From Algibacter sp. L1A34 (lineage in GTDB: Bacteria > Bacteroidota > Bacteroidia > Flavobacteriales > Flavobacteriaceae), in NCBI RefSeq assembly GCF_009796805.1, contig NZ_CP047029.1, positions 1,601,501-1,665,500 of the forward strand: a stretch of DNA of 64,000 bases, written 5' to 3'. The position numbers and the translations under genes are program-made. Each line of letters opens with the position of its first letter. Within the stretch, counting starts at the first letter, position 1. The notes under the pieces were generated by a model. The model was not told the DNA's origin, made no database searches, and was given only the letters and a program-made list of their open reading frames with translations. Positions 56,569 to 64,000 of this stretch are shown here, one piece after another.

Positions 56569-56961
56569 TTAGTTACTAGTAGTAGTAATGTTGGACGTTT
56601 CATTATTATCTGCGCTTGCTAAGGTTAACATTAAATCTTCTAAAGATAAAGTGTTAGCGCCTAGCGATTCTTTAATTTGTGTAGTACGGTTGGCAGCTAC
56701 TTTAACTTCCAACGTTTTAGTTTCGTAACCTACAAAACTAAGTGATACTGTATAAGTTCCAGGACTTAAACGTTCAAATTTAAAGTTACCGTATTCATCA
56801 GATATTGTTTTAACTCCCGTTTCGTTAATAGAGATACGAGCCATTTCTAAGGGCGCATTATTAGATTCTAAATCTAATACGTTACCATTAATAGATGTGT
56901 CATCTTGAGCAAACGACATTACTGATGTTAAAAAAGCTATAATTAAAAAAAGATGTTTCAT
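56569..56961 (-). CDS. Small exported carboxypeptidase-regulatory-like domain protein
   Basis: 130 residues: signal peptide (ends MSFAQ), then a single CarboxypepD_reg-like beta domain (SINGNVLDLESNNAPLEMA ... TISDEYGNFKFERLSPGTYTV ... FVGYETK) and a low-complexity tail rich in Thr, Ser, Asn. This is the domain found at the N-terminus of the TonB receptor nearby, here alone without plug or barrel. It may be a receptor-derived fragment that became independent or an accessory protein. Its promoter has the longest perfectly phased array in this window, so its level probably follows the phosphate state. Confidence 0.78.
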   Translation of the reverse strand: MKHLFLIIAFLTSVMSFAQDDTSINGNVLDLESNNAPLEMARISINETGVKTISDEYGNFKFERLSPGTYTVSLSFVGYETKTLEVKVAANRTTQIKESLGANTLSLEDLMLTLASADNNETSNITTTSN

Positions 56962-56989
56962 TGAATTTTAATAAATAAATTTTGCTCTG

Positions 56990-57066
56990 CAAAATAAAAG
57001 CATGAACGTAATATTAATGTTATGTAAATATTAAACAACCGTAATTAAAAGGTTACGCTAATGTTA
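56990..57066 (-). promoter_or_regulatory. Six perfectly phased 11-bp repeats
   Basis: Plus-strand half-sites ACGTAA (57006), ATGTTA (57017), ATATTA (57028), CCGTAA (57039), AGGTTA (57050), ATGTTA (57061); every interval is exactly 11 bp. On the minus strand they read TAACAT-like toward the gene at 56961. A weak -7-like TTATTTTG is at 56997-56990, 9 bases downstream of the last unit. Confidence 0.75.
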
Positions 57067-57127
57067 AGCGAATTTTTATTTATTTTTTAATAGGAAATGT
57101 TATCTTGCCTGCATATAAATTTTCACC

Positions 57128-58468
57128 ATGAACTGGGAGCAATTACTATCCTTAAAACGCTTTGGCGACACCAATAAACGCATTAGAAAAGAGCAAGACG
57201 AAACTCGTTTAGGCTTTGAAGTAGACTATGATCGCGTTATTTTTTCATCAGAATTTAGAAGTTTACAAGATAAAACTCAGGTAATCCCTTTATCCGAAAC
57301 CGATTTTGTACACACCAGACTTACGCACAGTTTAGAAGTTAGTGTTGTTGGCCGATCGCTTGGCCGTTTGGTTGGTAAAAAATTATTAGAAAAACACCCA
57401 CACCTACAAAGCTCATTAGGTTATCAAGCCAACGATTTTGGCGCTATTGTAGCTGCGGCAGCTTTGGCACACGATATTGGAAACCCACCTTTTGGGCATT
57501 CGGGAGAAAAAGCAATAGGCGAATACTTTATAACCGGTAAAGGCAAGAATTTTCAAAACCAATTAACCGATAAAGAATATCAAGATCTTTGCGATTTTGA
57601 AGGTAATGCTAACGGATTCAAAATTTTAACCGAAGATAGAGTTGGTCGTTTAGGAGGATTAAGGCTTTGTTACGCCACGCTTGGTGCTTTCATGAAATAC
57701 CCAAAAGAGTCGTTACCTAAAAAACCAACAAAACATATAGCCGATAAAAAATACGGTTTTTTCCAAAGTGAAAAAGACGCCTTTCAAGATGTAGCAAACG
57801 AACTTGGTTTACTAAAACGAAGTGAAACAGACCTAAGTTATTCACGCCATCCATTAGCGTTTTTAGTAGAAGCTGCCGATGATATTTGTTACACCATAAT
57901 CGATTTTGAAGATGGTATAAACCTTGGGCTCATTCAAGAAGAATATGCGCTAGAATACCTTTCAAAAATTATTCGTCATAACATAAAACGAGAAAATTAT
58001 TATGCGCTTTCAACTAAAGAAGACCGCATAGGTTATCTACGCGCCCTGGCCATTGGCTCACTAATAAACGAAGCCGTAACCATATTTATGGAAAATGAGG
58101 ACGCTATTTTAAACGGCACTTTCGATTGCGGATTACTCGATAAAAGCCAATACGAAGCTCAAATAAAAGACATTATTAAAATTAGTGTCGATAATATTTA
58201 CCAATCCACCGAGGTTGTCGATAAAGAAATCGCGGGTTATGGCGTAATAAATACGCTGCTAAATACCTATGCCACGGCAGTAAATAATGGGTTTAACAAC
58301 ACCGCATCTAATTACGATAAACTCATACTAAAAAGCCTACCGAAAAACATCAACGCCACGAGCATTAGCCTATACGAACGCCTATCTAGCGTATGTTATT
58401 ACGTGTCGTTGCTGTCCGATAGTAAAGCCATTTTAGAGTACAAAAAAATAAAAGGAATAGGGTTTTAA
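57128..58468 (+). CDS. dgt: Deoxyguanosinetriphosphate triphosphohydrolase
   Basis: 446 residues. dGTPase splits dGTP to deoxyguanosine and tripolyphosphate, or other dNTPs in related enzymes. HD-domain metal ligands are in RLTHSLEVS (His) and AALAHDIGNPPFGHSGE (His-Asp), with RHPLAFLVEAADDICYTIIDFED further on. Length and start normal. Monocistronic; it is followed after 7 bases by the structured repeat copy B. Divergent from the 56569 gene. Confidence 0.95.
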   Translation: MNWEQLLSLKRFGDTNKRIRKEQDETRLGFEVDYDRVIFSSEFRSLQDKTQVIPLSETDFVHTRLTHSLEVSVVGRSLGRLVGKKLLEKHPHLQSSLGYQANDFGAIVAAAALAHDIGNPPFGHSGEKAIGEYFITGKGKNFQNQLTDKEYQDLCDFEGNANGFKILTEDRVGRLGGLRLCYATLGAFMKYPKESLPKKPTKHIADKKYGFFQSEKDAFQDVANELGLLKRSETDLSYSRHPLAFLVEAADDICYTIIDFEDGINLGLIQEEYALEYLSKIIRHNIKRENYYALSTKEDRIGYLRALAIGSLINEAVTIFMENEDAILNGTFDCGLLDKSQYEAQIKDIIKISVDNIYQSTEVVDKEIAGYGVINTLLNTYATAVNNGFNNTASNYDKLILKSLPKNINATSISLYERLSSVCYYVSLLSDSKAILEYKKIKGIGF

Positions 58469-58475
58469 ACCATAG

Positions 58476-58584
58476 TTTGGGCGTTACCCGAAAAGGGTCG
58501 GGCTTTCACTACTCGCTTTTTTGTGTTGCATAGGTGCAACAACACAAAAAGAGCTCAAACAAGCCGTTCAATCCCTAACGCAAA
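58476..58584 (+). repeat. 3'-end-associated structured repeat, copy B
   Basis: Inverted copy of 14721-14811. It starts TTTGGGCGTTACCCG, 7 bases after the dgt stop, and is bounded by GCGTTA (58481-58486) and TAACGC (58576-58581). The outer parts are almost identical to copy A, whereas the middle (58515-58554) is a different hairpin, with TTTTTGTG and CACAAAAA arms around TTGCA-TGCAA. Confidence 0.8.
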
Positions 58585-58633
58585 TTCGGCTAAATCTTAA
58601 GTTTTAGTCATTAAAATATTATAAATTTATCTC

Positions 58634-59569
58634 ATGAAAATTCTACACCTCGATACCAATCACGAATTATTAATTGAGCAACTAGCACAAGCAGGATTTA
58701 CAAATCACGAAGATTATACATCTACAAAAGCAGAAATAGAAACCAAAATTGGTGATTATGATGGTATTGTACTACGTAGTCGTTTTACAATAGATAAGCA
58801 ATTTCTCGATGCCGCAACAAACCTTAAGTTTATTGGTAGAGTAGGTGCAGGGCTAGAAAATATAGATTGCGATTATGCCGAACAAAAAGGTGTGTATTTA
58901 GTTTCCGCACCAGAAGGTAACCGTAATGCCGTTGGCGAGCATAGTTTAGGTATGTTATTATCTTTATTCAATAAATTAAATAAAGCCGATGCCGAAGTAC
59001 GCCAAGGCAAATGGTTTCGCGAAGCTAATAGAGGCATTGAGCTAGATGGAAAAACCGTTGGGTTAATAGGCTATGGAAACATGGGGAAAGCCTTTGCGAA
59101 AAAACTTAGAGGTTTCGATGTTGAGGTTTTATGTTACGATATAAAAGCTAATGTGGGAGATACAAACGCAAAACAAGTAACATTAGCAGAGTTTCAAGAA
59201 AAAGTAGATGTAGTGAGCTTGCACACGCCGCAAACGCCGCTTACTGTAAACATGATAAATTCAGAATTTATAAATGCCATTAAAAAATCATTTTGGCTTA
59301 TAAATACAGCACGCGGAAAAAGTGTGGTGACAAGTGATTTAATGGTTGCTCTAAAATCTGGAAAAATCTTAGGTGCAGGACTCGATGTTTTAGAATACGA
59401 AAAAGCATCTTTCGAGAATCTGTTTTCAAACACATTACCCGAAGCATTTCAATATTTATTAGATTCAGAAAACGTACTATTAACACCTCATGTTGCAGGT
59501 TGGACCATTGAAAGTAAAGAGAAATTGGCTCAAACTATTGTCGATAAAATTCTCGCTAAATTTTGTTAA
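58634..59569 (+). CDS. D-isomer-specific 2-hydroxyacid dehydrogenase
   Basis: 311 residues. Rossmann motif GLIGYGNMGKAFAKKL (about residues 142-157), INTARGKSVV with catalytic Arg context, Glu in LDVLEYEKASFE region and catalytic His in LLTPHVAGWTIES. Relatives oxidise D-3-phosphoglycerate, hydroxypyruvate or lactate; specificity is not clear. No ACT domain, so it is not the long SerA type. It starts 50 bases after repeat copy B. The C-terminus is short but complete. Confidence 0.9.
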   Translation: MKILHLDTNHELLIEQLAQAGFTNHEDYTSTKAEIETKIGDYDGIVLRSRFTIDKQFLDAATNLKFIGRVGAGLENIDCDYAEQKGVYLVSAPEGNRNAVGEHSLGMLLSLFNKLNKADAEVRQGKWFREANRGIELDGKTVGLIGYGNMGKAFAKKLRGFDVEVLCYDIKANVGDTNAKQVTLAEFQEKVDVVSLHTPQTPLTVNMINSEFINAIKKSFWLINTARGKSVVTSDLMVALKSGKILGAGLDVLEYEKASFENLFSNTLPEAFQYLLDSENVLLTPHVAGWTIESKEKLAQTIVDKILAKFC

Positions 59570-59593
59570 CTTTAGGTTTTCAAAATAACATGC

Positions 59594-60049
59594 ATGGCAT
59601 CTAAAGTTACAACAGTCGAACAATACCTCGATGCATTACCCGACCACCGAAAAGTACCGGTAAATAAACTTCGTGAGCAAATTTTAAAAAATCTTCCAGA
59701 AGGGGTTAAAGAAACCATAAGTTATGGTATGTTGGGTTATGTAATTCCGCATACGGTATATCCAAACGGTTATCATTGCAACCCAAAACTACCATTGCCA
59801 TTCATGAATTTGGCATCTCAAAAAAACTTCATTGCTGTTTATAGTATGGTGCTTTATGCTAAAAAAGACCTTATGGATTGGTTTGTTTCAGAATATAAAA
59901 AACAGAGTAAAGACAAGTTGGATATGGGTAAAGTTTGCCTTCGGTTTAAAAAAATGGAAGATATCCCATTTAAGCTTATTGGCGAATTAACAGCAAAAGT
60001 TTCTACCAAGAAATGGATTGAGCTTTATGAGAATTCAATAAAGAAATAA
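59594..60049 (+). CDS. DUF1801 protein
   Basis: 151 residues. The DUF1801 (YdhG-type) pattern is visible: TVEQYLDALPDHRKVPVNKLREQIL, then ETISYGMLGYVIPHTV and a Trp-containing C-terminal part. A small soluble cytoplasmic protein of unknown reaction. It follows the dehydrogenase gene by 24 bases and precedes a VOC protein, so it may be part of that operon. Confidence 0.85.
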   Translation: MASKVTTVEQYLDALPDHRKVPVNKLREQILKNLPEGVKETISYGMLGYVIPHTVYPNGYHCNPKLPLPFMNLASQKNFIAVYSMVLYAKKDLMDWFVSEYKKQSKDKLDMGKVCLRFKKMEDIPFKLIGELTAKVSTKKWIELYENSIKK

Positions 60050-60084
60050 TAAATCCCTGTCTTCAAGGGAATAAAAGCAGAACT

Positions 60085-60468
60085 ATGAAAAGAGTTACAG
60101 GAATAGGCGGTTTGTTTTTTAAAAGCAAAGATCCAAAAGCATCAAAAGATTGGTACAGCAAACATCTAGGTTTTAATACCGACGATTATGGTAGTACCTT
60201 TTGGTGGAAAGATAAAGAAGGAAAAGATTGTTCTACACAATGGAGTCCATTTGCTGAGGATACTAAATATTACGAGCCGTCAAAAAAAGATTTCATGTTT
60301 AATTACCGTGTGGAAAATTTGCATGAGTTGCTTAAAGTTTTAAAAGAAGAAGGTGTTACCATCGTTGGCAAAGTTGAAGAATATGAATACGGAAAATTTG
60401 GCTGGATTTTAGATAACGACGGTAATAAAATTGAACTTTGGGAACCTAACGATAGTGCTTTTTTGTAA
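60085..60468 (+). CDS. VOC-family protein (glyoxalase/bleomycin resistance-type)
   Basis: 127 residues, two beta-alpha-beta-beta-beta modules: TGIGGLFFKSKDPKASKDWYSKHLGF and the second FMFNYRVENLHELLKVL ... NKIELWEP. The terminal Glu in KIELWEP is a typical metal ligand, and the first ligand position is not clear. Metal-dependent lyase, dioxygenase or binding protein; substrate unknown. Confidence 0.85.
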   Translation: MKRVTGIGGLFFKSKDPKASKDWYSKHLGFNTDDYGSTFWWKDKEGKDCSTQWSPFAEDTKYYEPSKKDFMFNYRVENLHELLKVLKEEGVTIVGKVEEYEYGKFGWILDNDGNKIELWEPNDSAFL

Positions 60469-60499
60469 ATTCGCAGTAAACTCTGCAACTTCATTTTAA

Positions 60500-61264
60500 T
60501 TGACTTACTTAGAAATTCTTCAGGCTTATAATTTATCAGTTTTACAATGGGTTGCCATGGGTTCTGCTATGTTTTTACTCGGGATGTCTAAATCGGGAAT
60601 TAAAGGTATCGGGATTATTATTGTGGTTATTATGGCTTTTGTATTTGGAGAAAAAGCATCGACAGGTGTTTTGGTTCCTATGCTTATTTGTGCCGATATT
60701 TTTGCAGTAGTTTATTATAATCAACATGCACAATGGCATATTGTTAAAAAACTTATTCCATGGATGATTGTTGGTGTTCTCGTTGGTGTTTGGGTTGGTA
60801 ATGATATTTCAGAATTAATCTTTAAAAGGCTTATGGCCATAATCATTATAGCCTCGGTTTTAATTATGATTTATACCGAACGTAGAAAATCTGAGACTGT
60901 ACCAGATAATAAATGGTTTTCGGCAGGAACGGGTTTTATGGCTGGTTTTACAACTATGATTGGTAATTTGGCAGGCCCAGTCGCAAATATTTATTTTCTT
61001 GCCATGCGATTTCCCAAAAATGAATTTATTGGTACGGCCGCCTGGTTGTTTTTTATAATAAATGTGTTTAAGCTTCCATTTCATGTCTTTGTTTGGGGCA
61101 CGGTTACTAAAGAGACCTTGGTGTTAGATTCTGTTTTAATACCAGTAGTTATTGGTGGGTTTTTCCTCGGTACTTATATCGTGAAATTTGTTTCTAATGT
61201 AAACTATAGACGTTTTATCTTAATTGTTACTGCTGTTGGTGGTGTAATATTGTTATTTAGTTAA
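60500..61264 (+). CDS. TauE/SafE-family sulfite/anion permease
   Basis: 254 residues with about eight membrane helices and the TauE pattern: WVAMGSAMFLLGMSKSGIKG in the first helix and GFMAGFTTMIGNLAGPVANIYFL in the second repeat. These proteins export sulfite, sulfoacetate or related anions, or import organic acids. The start used is TTG at 60500 (TYLEILQ next); the next in-frame ATG at 60557 would cut the first helix, so TTG is favoured. Confidence 0.85.
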   Translation: MTYLEILQAYNLSVLQWVAMGSAMFLLGMSKSGIKGIGIIIVVIMAFVFGEKASTGVLVPMLICADIFAVVYYNQHAQWHIVKKLIPWMIVGVLVGVWVGNDISELIFKRLMAIIIIASVLIMIYTERRKSETVPDNKWFSAGTGFMAGFTTMIGNLAGPVANIYFLAMRFPKNEFIGTAAWLFFIINVFKLPFHVFVWGTVTKETLVLDSVLIPVVIGGFFLGTYIVKFVSNVNYRRFILIVTAVGGVILLFS

Positions 61265-61332
61265 TTATTAGTGATTTAAACAGATTGATTTTTTTATTAC
61301 CTTTAACACTTAATAAATTTTAACTTATAACA

Positions 61333-61731
61333 ATGTCAGACGAAAAAAATTTGGGCGACGATCTTAACGATATGTTAGGCGACGCTAAAGATGGTGCAAA
61401 AAAAGCAGCCGATACGGTAAACGAAAAAGCTGGAGAATTTGCAGGAGAAGCTAAAGAAGCAGCTTCAGATTTTGCAAAAGGTGCAAACGAAGTGCTAGGT
61501 GGTGAAAACAAAAAATTAGTTGCAGGTATTGTAGCTATTTTAATTGGTAGCTTAGGAATCCATAAATTTATCTTAGGATATACTAAAGAAGGTATTATTC
61601 AGCTTGTAGCTACATTTGTTACTTGTGGTATAGCAAGTATTATTCCGTTTATAGAAGGAATCATCTATTTAACTAAATCTGATGAAGAGTTTTACAATAC
61701 TTACCAAGTTGGTAAAAAAGGCTGGTTTTAA
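61333..61731 (+). CDS. TM2-domain protein with charged LEA-like N-terminus
   Basis: 132 residues. The first 65 are hydrophilic, Ala/Lys/Glu-rich and probably helical (KDGAKKAADTVNEKAGEF), like LEA or YtxH-type segments; then two helices in the TM2 pattern (LVAGIVAILIGSLGIHKFILGY, GIIQLVATF and ASIIPFIEGIIYL). The second turn carries the DEEFYNTY charge cluster. A small inner-membrane protein, perhaps a stress or signalling partner. Function unknown. Confidence 0.82.
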   Translation: MSDEKNLGDDLNDMLGDAKDGAKKAADTVNEKAGEFAGEAKEAASDFAKGANEVLGGENKKLVAGIVAILIGSLGIHKFILGYTKEGIIQLVATFVTCGIASIIPFIEGIIYLTKSDEEFYNTYQVGKKGWF

Positions 61732-61751
61732 TTTTAATCAGTAAAATATAA

Positions 61752-61784
61752 AAAAAGCTGAAACATTTATGTTTCAGCTTTTTT
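61752..61784. terminator. Bidirectional terminator
   Basis: AAAAAGCTGAAAC (61752-61764) pairs with GTTTCAGCTTTTT (61771-61783), followed by T. It lies between the TM2 protein and the convergent OlsF-like gene. Confidence 0.9.
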
Positions 61785-61804
61785 GTTTTCAAAATATTAT
61801 AGCT

Positions 61805-63637
61805 TTAAGAAACGCCGTTGTTTTCGGTGAACTTTCGTTCCAATTCTGCTTGAAACTCTTCCATTACAGGTCTAACGGTGCTGTCTGGTAAATCGGCAAT
61901 TTTTATATACATCAAACCATCTACAGCATTATTAAATAATGGGTCTACGTTAAATGCTACTAATCTGGCATTCTGTTTTATATACTTTTTAAGCAGTACC
62001 GGCATACGTAATGCACCTGGCTCTATCTCGTCAATAAGTTTATCAAATTTATTTAAATCGGCTTCCGTTTCATCGAAAACAAAATCTTTATCGGCATCTT
62101 TCAACTTAACCTTAAATTCTTTTTTAGGGTGCACGTATTGCGCGATGTATGGATCGTAGTAATGCGATTTCATAAACTCAATCATCAATGATTTAGAGAA
62201 ATTAGAAAACTGATTACTTATACTCACCCCACCAATTAAAAATTTATGCTCAGGAAAGCGCAACGTAATGTGCACAATACCTTTCCAAAGTAAAAATAAT
62301 GGCATTGGTTTTTGTTGATATTCTTTAATAATGAAAGCACGCCCCATCTCTATAGATTGGCTCATCATTTTATATAATTCAGGCTCGAATCTAAATAAAT
62401 CTTGAAGATAAAATCCGTCTATCCCATATTTTTCAAATATCTGAGAACCTAAGCCCATTCTATAAGCACCGGCGAGTATGTTGCGCTCACGATCCCATAA
62501 AAACATATGGTGATAATATTGGTCGAAGTCATCTAAATCAATAGCTTCATTGGTGCCTTCACCTACCTCCCGAAAGGTGATTTCACGTAAACGGCCAATT
62601 TCGCGAAGTATATTTGGTGTATCCTTAGCTTGCGCCAAAAATACTTCGTAATTTTTACTTTCTAAAAGTCTAGAATCGCACTCTCTAAGAGCTTCTACCT
62701 CTTTAATCATAATTCCAGAATCAACAGGAGTAATAATATTTTTAGGTGCTTTTGGTGTTTTTAGAGTCGAAGAGATGTTATCTAATATTTTTGATTTATG
62801 TTCAAAAGAATTAGATAGCATGTAAGTCTTTTTTCTTAAGAAGTTCGAGAAATCCTCTAACGAAACATGTTCTTTTTGATCGGCAACCGAGATGGGTTTT
62901 CCTATTCTAACTTTTATAATGCGACGTTTTTGGCTAACAACCTCAGACGGTAATTTTGCAGTTCGGAATATATCGCTAATTTTAGAAAGCTTATAAAATA
63001 ATTGACTGTTTTTGGCGTGAAAGTATATGGGAACCACCGGTACTTCGGCATGCTTTATTAATTTAATGGCTGCTTCTTCCCAAGGCTTATCGACTACTAG
63101 TTTACCGTCTCTATAAGTAGAAACCTCGCCTGCAGGAAATAAGCCTAACGGATGGCCGGCACGTACATGTAAAATAGCGTTTTTAAAACCTGCGATACTC
63201 GATTTTATGTCTTTCCTATCCTCGAAAGGGTTTACAGGCATCATATAAGGTTTCATCGGTTGAATACGATGTAATAAAAAATTGGCTATTATTTTAAAAT
63301 CATCACGCTGTTCAAGCATTAATTTTAAAAGTAAAGCGCCATCAATACCGCCCAATGGGTGGTTTGAAACCGTTATATAAGCACCGTTTTTAGGTAGTCG
63401 TTTAAAATCTTCTTCTGGTATTTCAAATTTAATTTGAAATTCTTCTAAAATTTTGTCTAAAAACTCGACGCCTTCAAGATGATTATTACGCTTGTAAACC
63501 TTATTTATAGTAGATATTTTGAGTGCTTTCATTAGTAGCCAGCCAATAAAAGTGCCAATAAAACCATATTTGTCTAGTTTTATTGCTTTGGCTACTTCTT
63601 TGGGTGTAACTAAGCCTATGTTTGTTGCTTTCGTCAT
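61805..63637 (-). CDS. olsF: Bifunctional acyltransferase of amino-acid lipid synthesis, OlsF-like
   Basis: 610 residues, a fusion. The N-terminal half is a PlsC-type lysophospholipid/O-acyltransferase (ITVSNHPLGGIDGALLLK holds the HxxxxD motif; LFPAGEVST is the second block). The C-terminal half is a GNAT-like N-acyltransferase, as in OlsB/hemolysin-type (GRLREITFREVGEGTNE, IDLDDFDQYYHHMF, LAGAYRMGLG). Proteins with both halves, including a Flavobacterium example as far as I recall, make ornithine lipids: N-acylate ornithine, then O-acylate. The amino acid here could also be glycine. It is near the aspartate kinase but transcribed as its own unit. Confidence 0.85.
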   Translation of the reverse strand: MTKATNIGLVTPKEVAKAIKLDKYGFIGTFIGWLLMKALKISTINKVYKRNNHLEGVEFLDKILEEFQIKFEIPEEDFKRLPKNGAYITVSNHPLGGIDGALLLKLMLEQRDDFKIIANFLLHRIQPMKPYMMPVNPFEDRKDIKSSIAGFKNAILHVRAGHPLGLFPAGEVSTYRDGKLVVDKPWEEAAIKLIKHAEVPVVPIYFHAKNSQLFYKLSKISDIFRTAKLPSEVVSQKRRIIKVRIGKPISVADQKEHVSLEDFSNFLRKKTYMLSNSFEHKSKILDNISSTLKTPKAPKNIITPVDSGIMIKEVEALRECDSRLLESKNYEVFLAQAKDTPNILREIGRLREITFREVGEGTNEAIDLDDFDQYYHHMFLWDRERNILAGAYRMGLGSQIFEKYGIDGFYLQDLFRFEPELYKMMSQSIEMGRAFIIKEYQQKPMPLFLLWKGIVHITLRFPEHKFLIGGVSISNQFSNFSKSLMIEFMKSHYYDPYIAQYVHPKKEFKVKLKDADKDFVFDETEADLNKFDKLIDEIEPGALRMPVLLKKYIKQNARLVAFNVDPLFNNAVDGLMYIKIADLPDSTVRPVMEEFQAELERKFTENNGVS

Positions 63638-63668
63638 GGCTGTAAATGTACTAAAATATGTGCTTAAA

Positions 63669-64000
63669 TTATATAGTAACTACTTGAACGGTTTCTTGAG
63701 TTAATTGTTTTAATAACACGGTTTTATCTGCTTCAATTTTATTTATGGCCGTTTCGTTATAATGTCGAATGGTGTAAAGTGATACGTTTTGGTTGCAAAC
63801 CACTTTAAATTTTGACTTTAAATGATGTAATAATTTATCGAGATTATTGTAATTGTTTTCGATACAAACTGAAAAACTTATAGCCGAATTTTGCAGAAGG
63901 TCTACTTTCATTTTATACTGATGTAAAAGTCTAAAAATATCGCTAATGTTTTCTTCAACAATATATGAAAAATCTAAGGATGAAAGTGATATTAAAACCT
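63669..64000 (-). CDS. Aspartate kinase, C-terminal part; 5' end outside the window
   Basis: The frame stays open through base 64000 on the minus strand. The visible 110 residues are the regulatory ACT domains, starting VLISLSSLDFSYIVEENIS, then QYKMKVDLLQNSAISFSV. This is the Bacteroidetes monofunctional aspartate kinase, which phosphorylates aspartate at the first step to lysine, threonine and methionine. The motif DLLQNSAISFSVC marks the allosteric site. It is 31 bases upstream of the OlsF-like gene on the same strand, which may be transcribed together. Confidence 0.85.
   Translation of the reverse strand, partial: VLISLSSLDFSYIVEENISDIFRLLHQYKMKVDLLQNSAISFSVCIENNYNNLDKLLHHLKSKFKVVCNQNVSLYTIRHYNETAINKIEADKTVLLKQLTQETVQVVTI

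Noticed and set aside
56340-57066. Phased repeats as a CRISPR array
   Set aside because: Repeat units are 6 bases with 5-base spacers and no cas genes; the pattern is that of a regulator-binding array.

Overview
This window is AT-rich chromosomal DNA of a member of the Bacteroidetes, almost certainly family Flavobacteriaceae. Supporting signs are TAnnTTTG -7 promoter boxes in front of several genes, poor Shine-Dalgarno sequences, a type IX secretion (T9SS) C-terminal sorting domain, a TonB receptor with a carboxypeptidase-regulatory-like N-terminus, a three-gene sdhCAB operon, an F1 beta subunit with a family-specific insertion and a short epsilon subunit. I recognised no tRNA, rRNA, CRISPR array, prophage or IS transposase.

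Layout. 1-3.6 kb: end of an SGNH hydrolase gene, then atpD-atpC. 3.6-8 kb: a mutagenesis cassette with a UmuD-like protease and a LexA-like XRE/S24 regulator divergent from a DnaE2-type polymerase; a Y-family polymerase lies apart at 33.3 kb. 8-17.6 kb: envelope lipoproteins, a small Cys-rich protein, ferritin, metG, LD-carboxypeptidase, gpsA and a Kbp/LysM protein. 17.8-20.7 kb: tex, then an intergenic block of palindromic repeats around a start-less GIY-YIG endonuclease gene. 20.7-30.4 kb: a DMT permease, an RND efflux operon bracketed by a GbsR/MarR and a TetR regulator, and nhaA. 30.7-41.3 kb: S9 peptidase, dinB, an FGE-like lipoprotein, yicC-gmk-nadD, an aminopeptidase P and a T9SS-exported metzincin. 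41.9-47.3 kb: an AspT-like transporter and sdhCAB. 47.4-57.1 kb: ppnP and a probable phosphate-acquisition region (PiT transporter, OprO/P-like porin, a YwqK-like exported protein, a beta-helix lipoprotein plus TonB receptor, and a small regulatory-domain protein). 57.1-64 kb: dgt, a 2-hydroxyacid dehydrogenase, small enzymes, a TauE permease, a TM2 protein, an OlsF-like acyltransferase fusion and the end of an aspartate kinase.

The most interesting non-coding structure is a set of direct repeats phased at exactly 11 bp (TAACAT-like, 6 + 5 spacing) in front of transcription units of the phosphate region. The arrays hold 3, 3, 8 and 6 units and look like Pho boxes, tying the porin-PiT operon, the TonB/beta-helix pair and two small exported proteins into one predicted regulon. 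The porin leader also has a terminator hairpin enclosed by a 15-bp long-range inverted repeat.

Two dispersed repeat families stand out. One is a structured element of about 90-105 bp found just after the stop codons of gpsA and dgt, in the same orientation relative to each gene and at almost the same distance. The other is the palindromic family flanking the GIY-YIG gene, which resembles a small mobile element. The RND operon promoter carries two clean operator-like inverted repeats.
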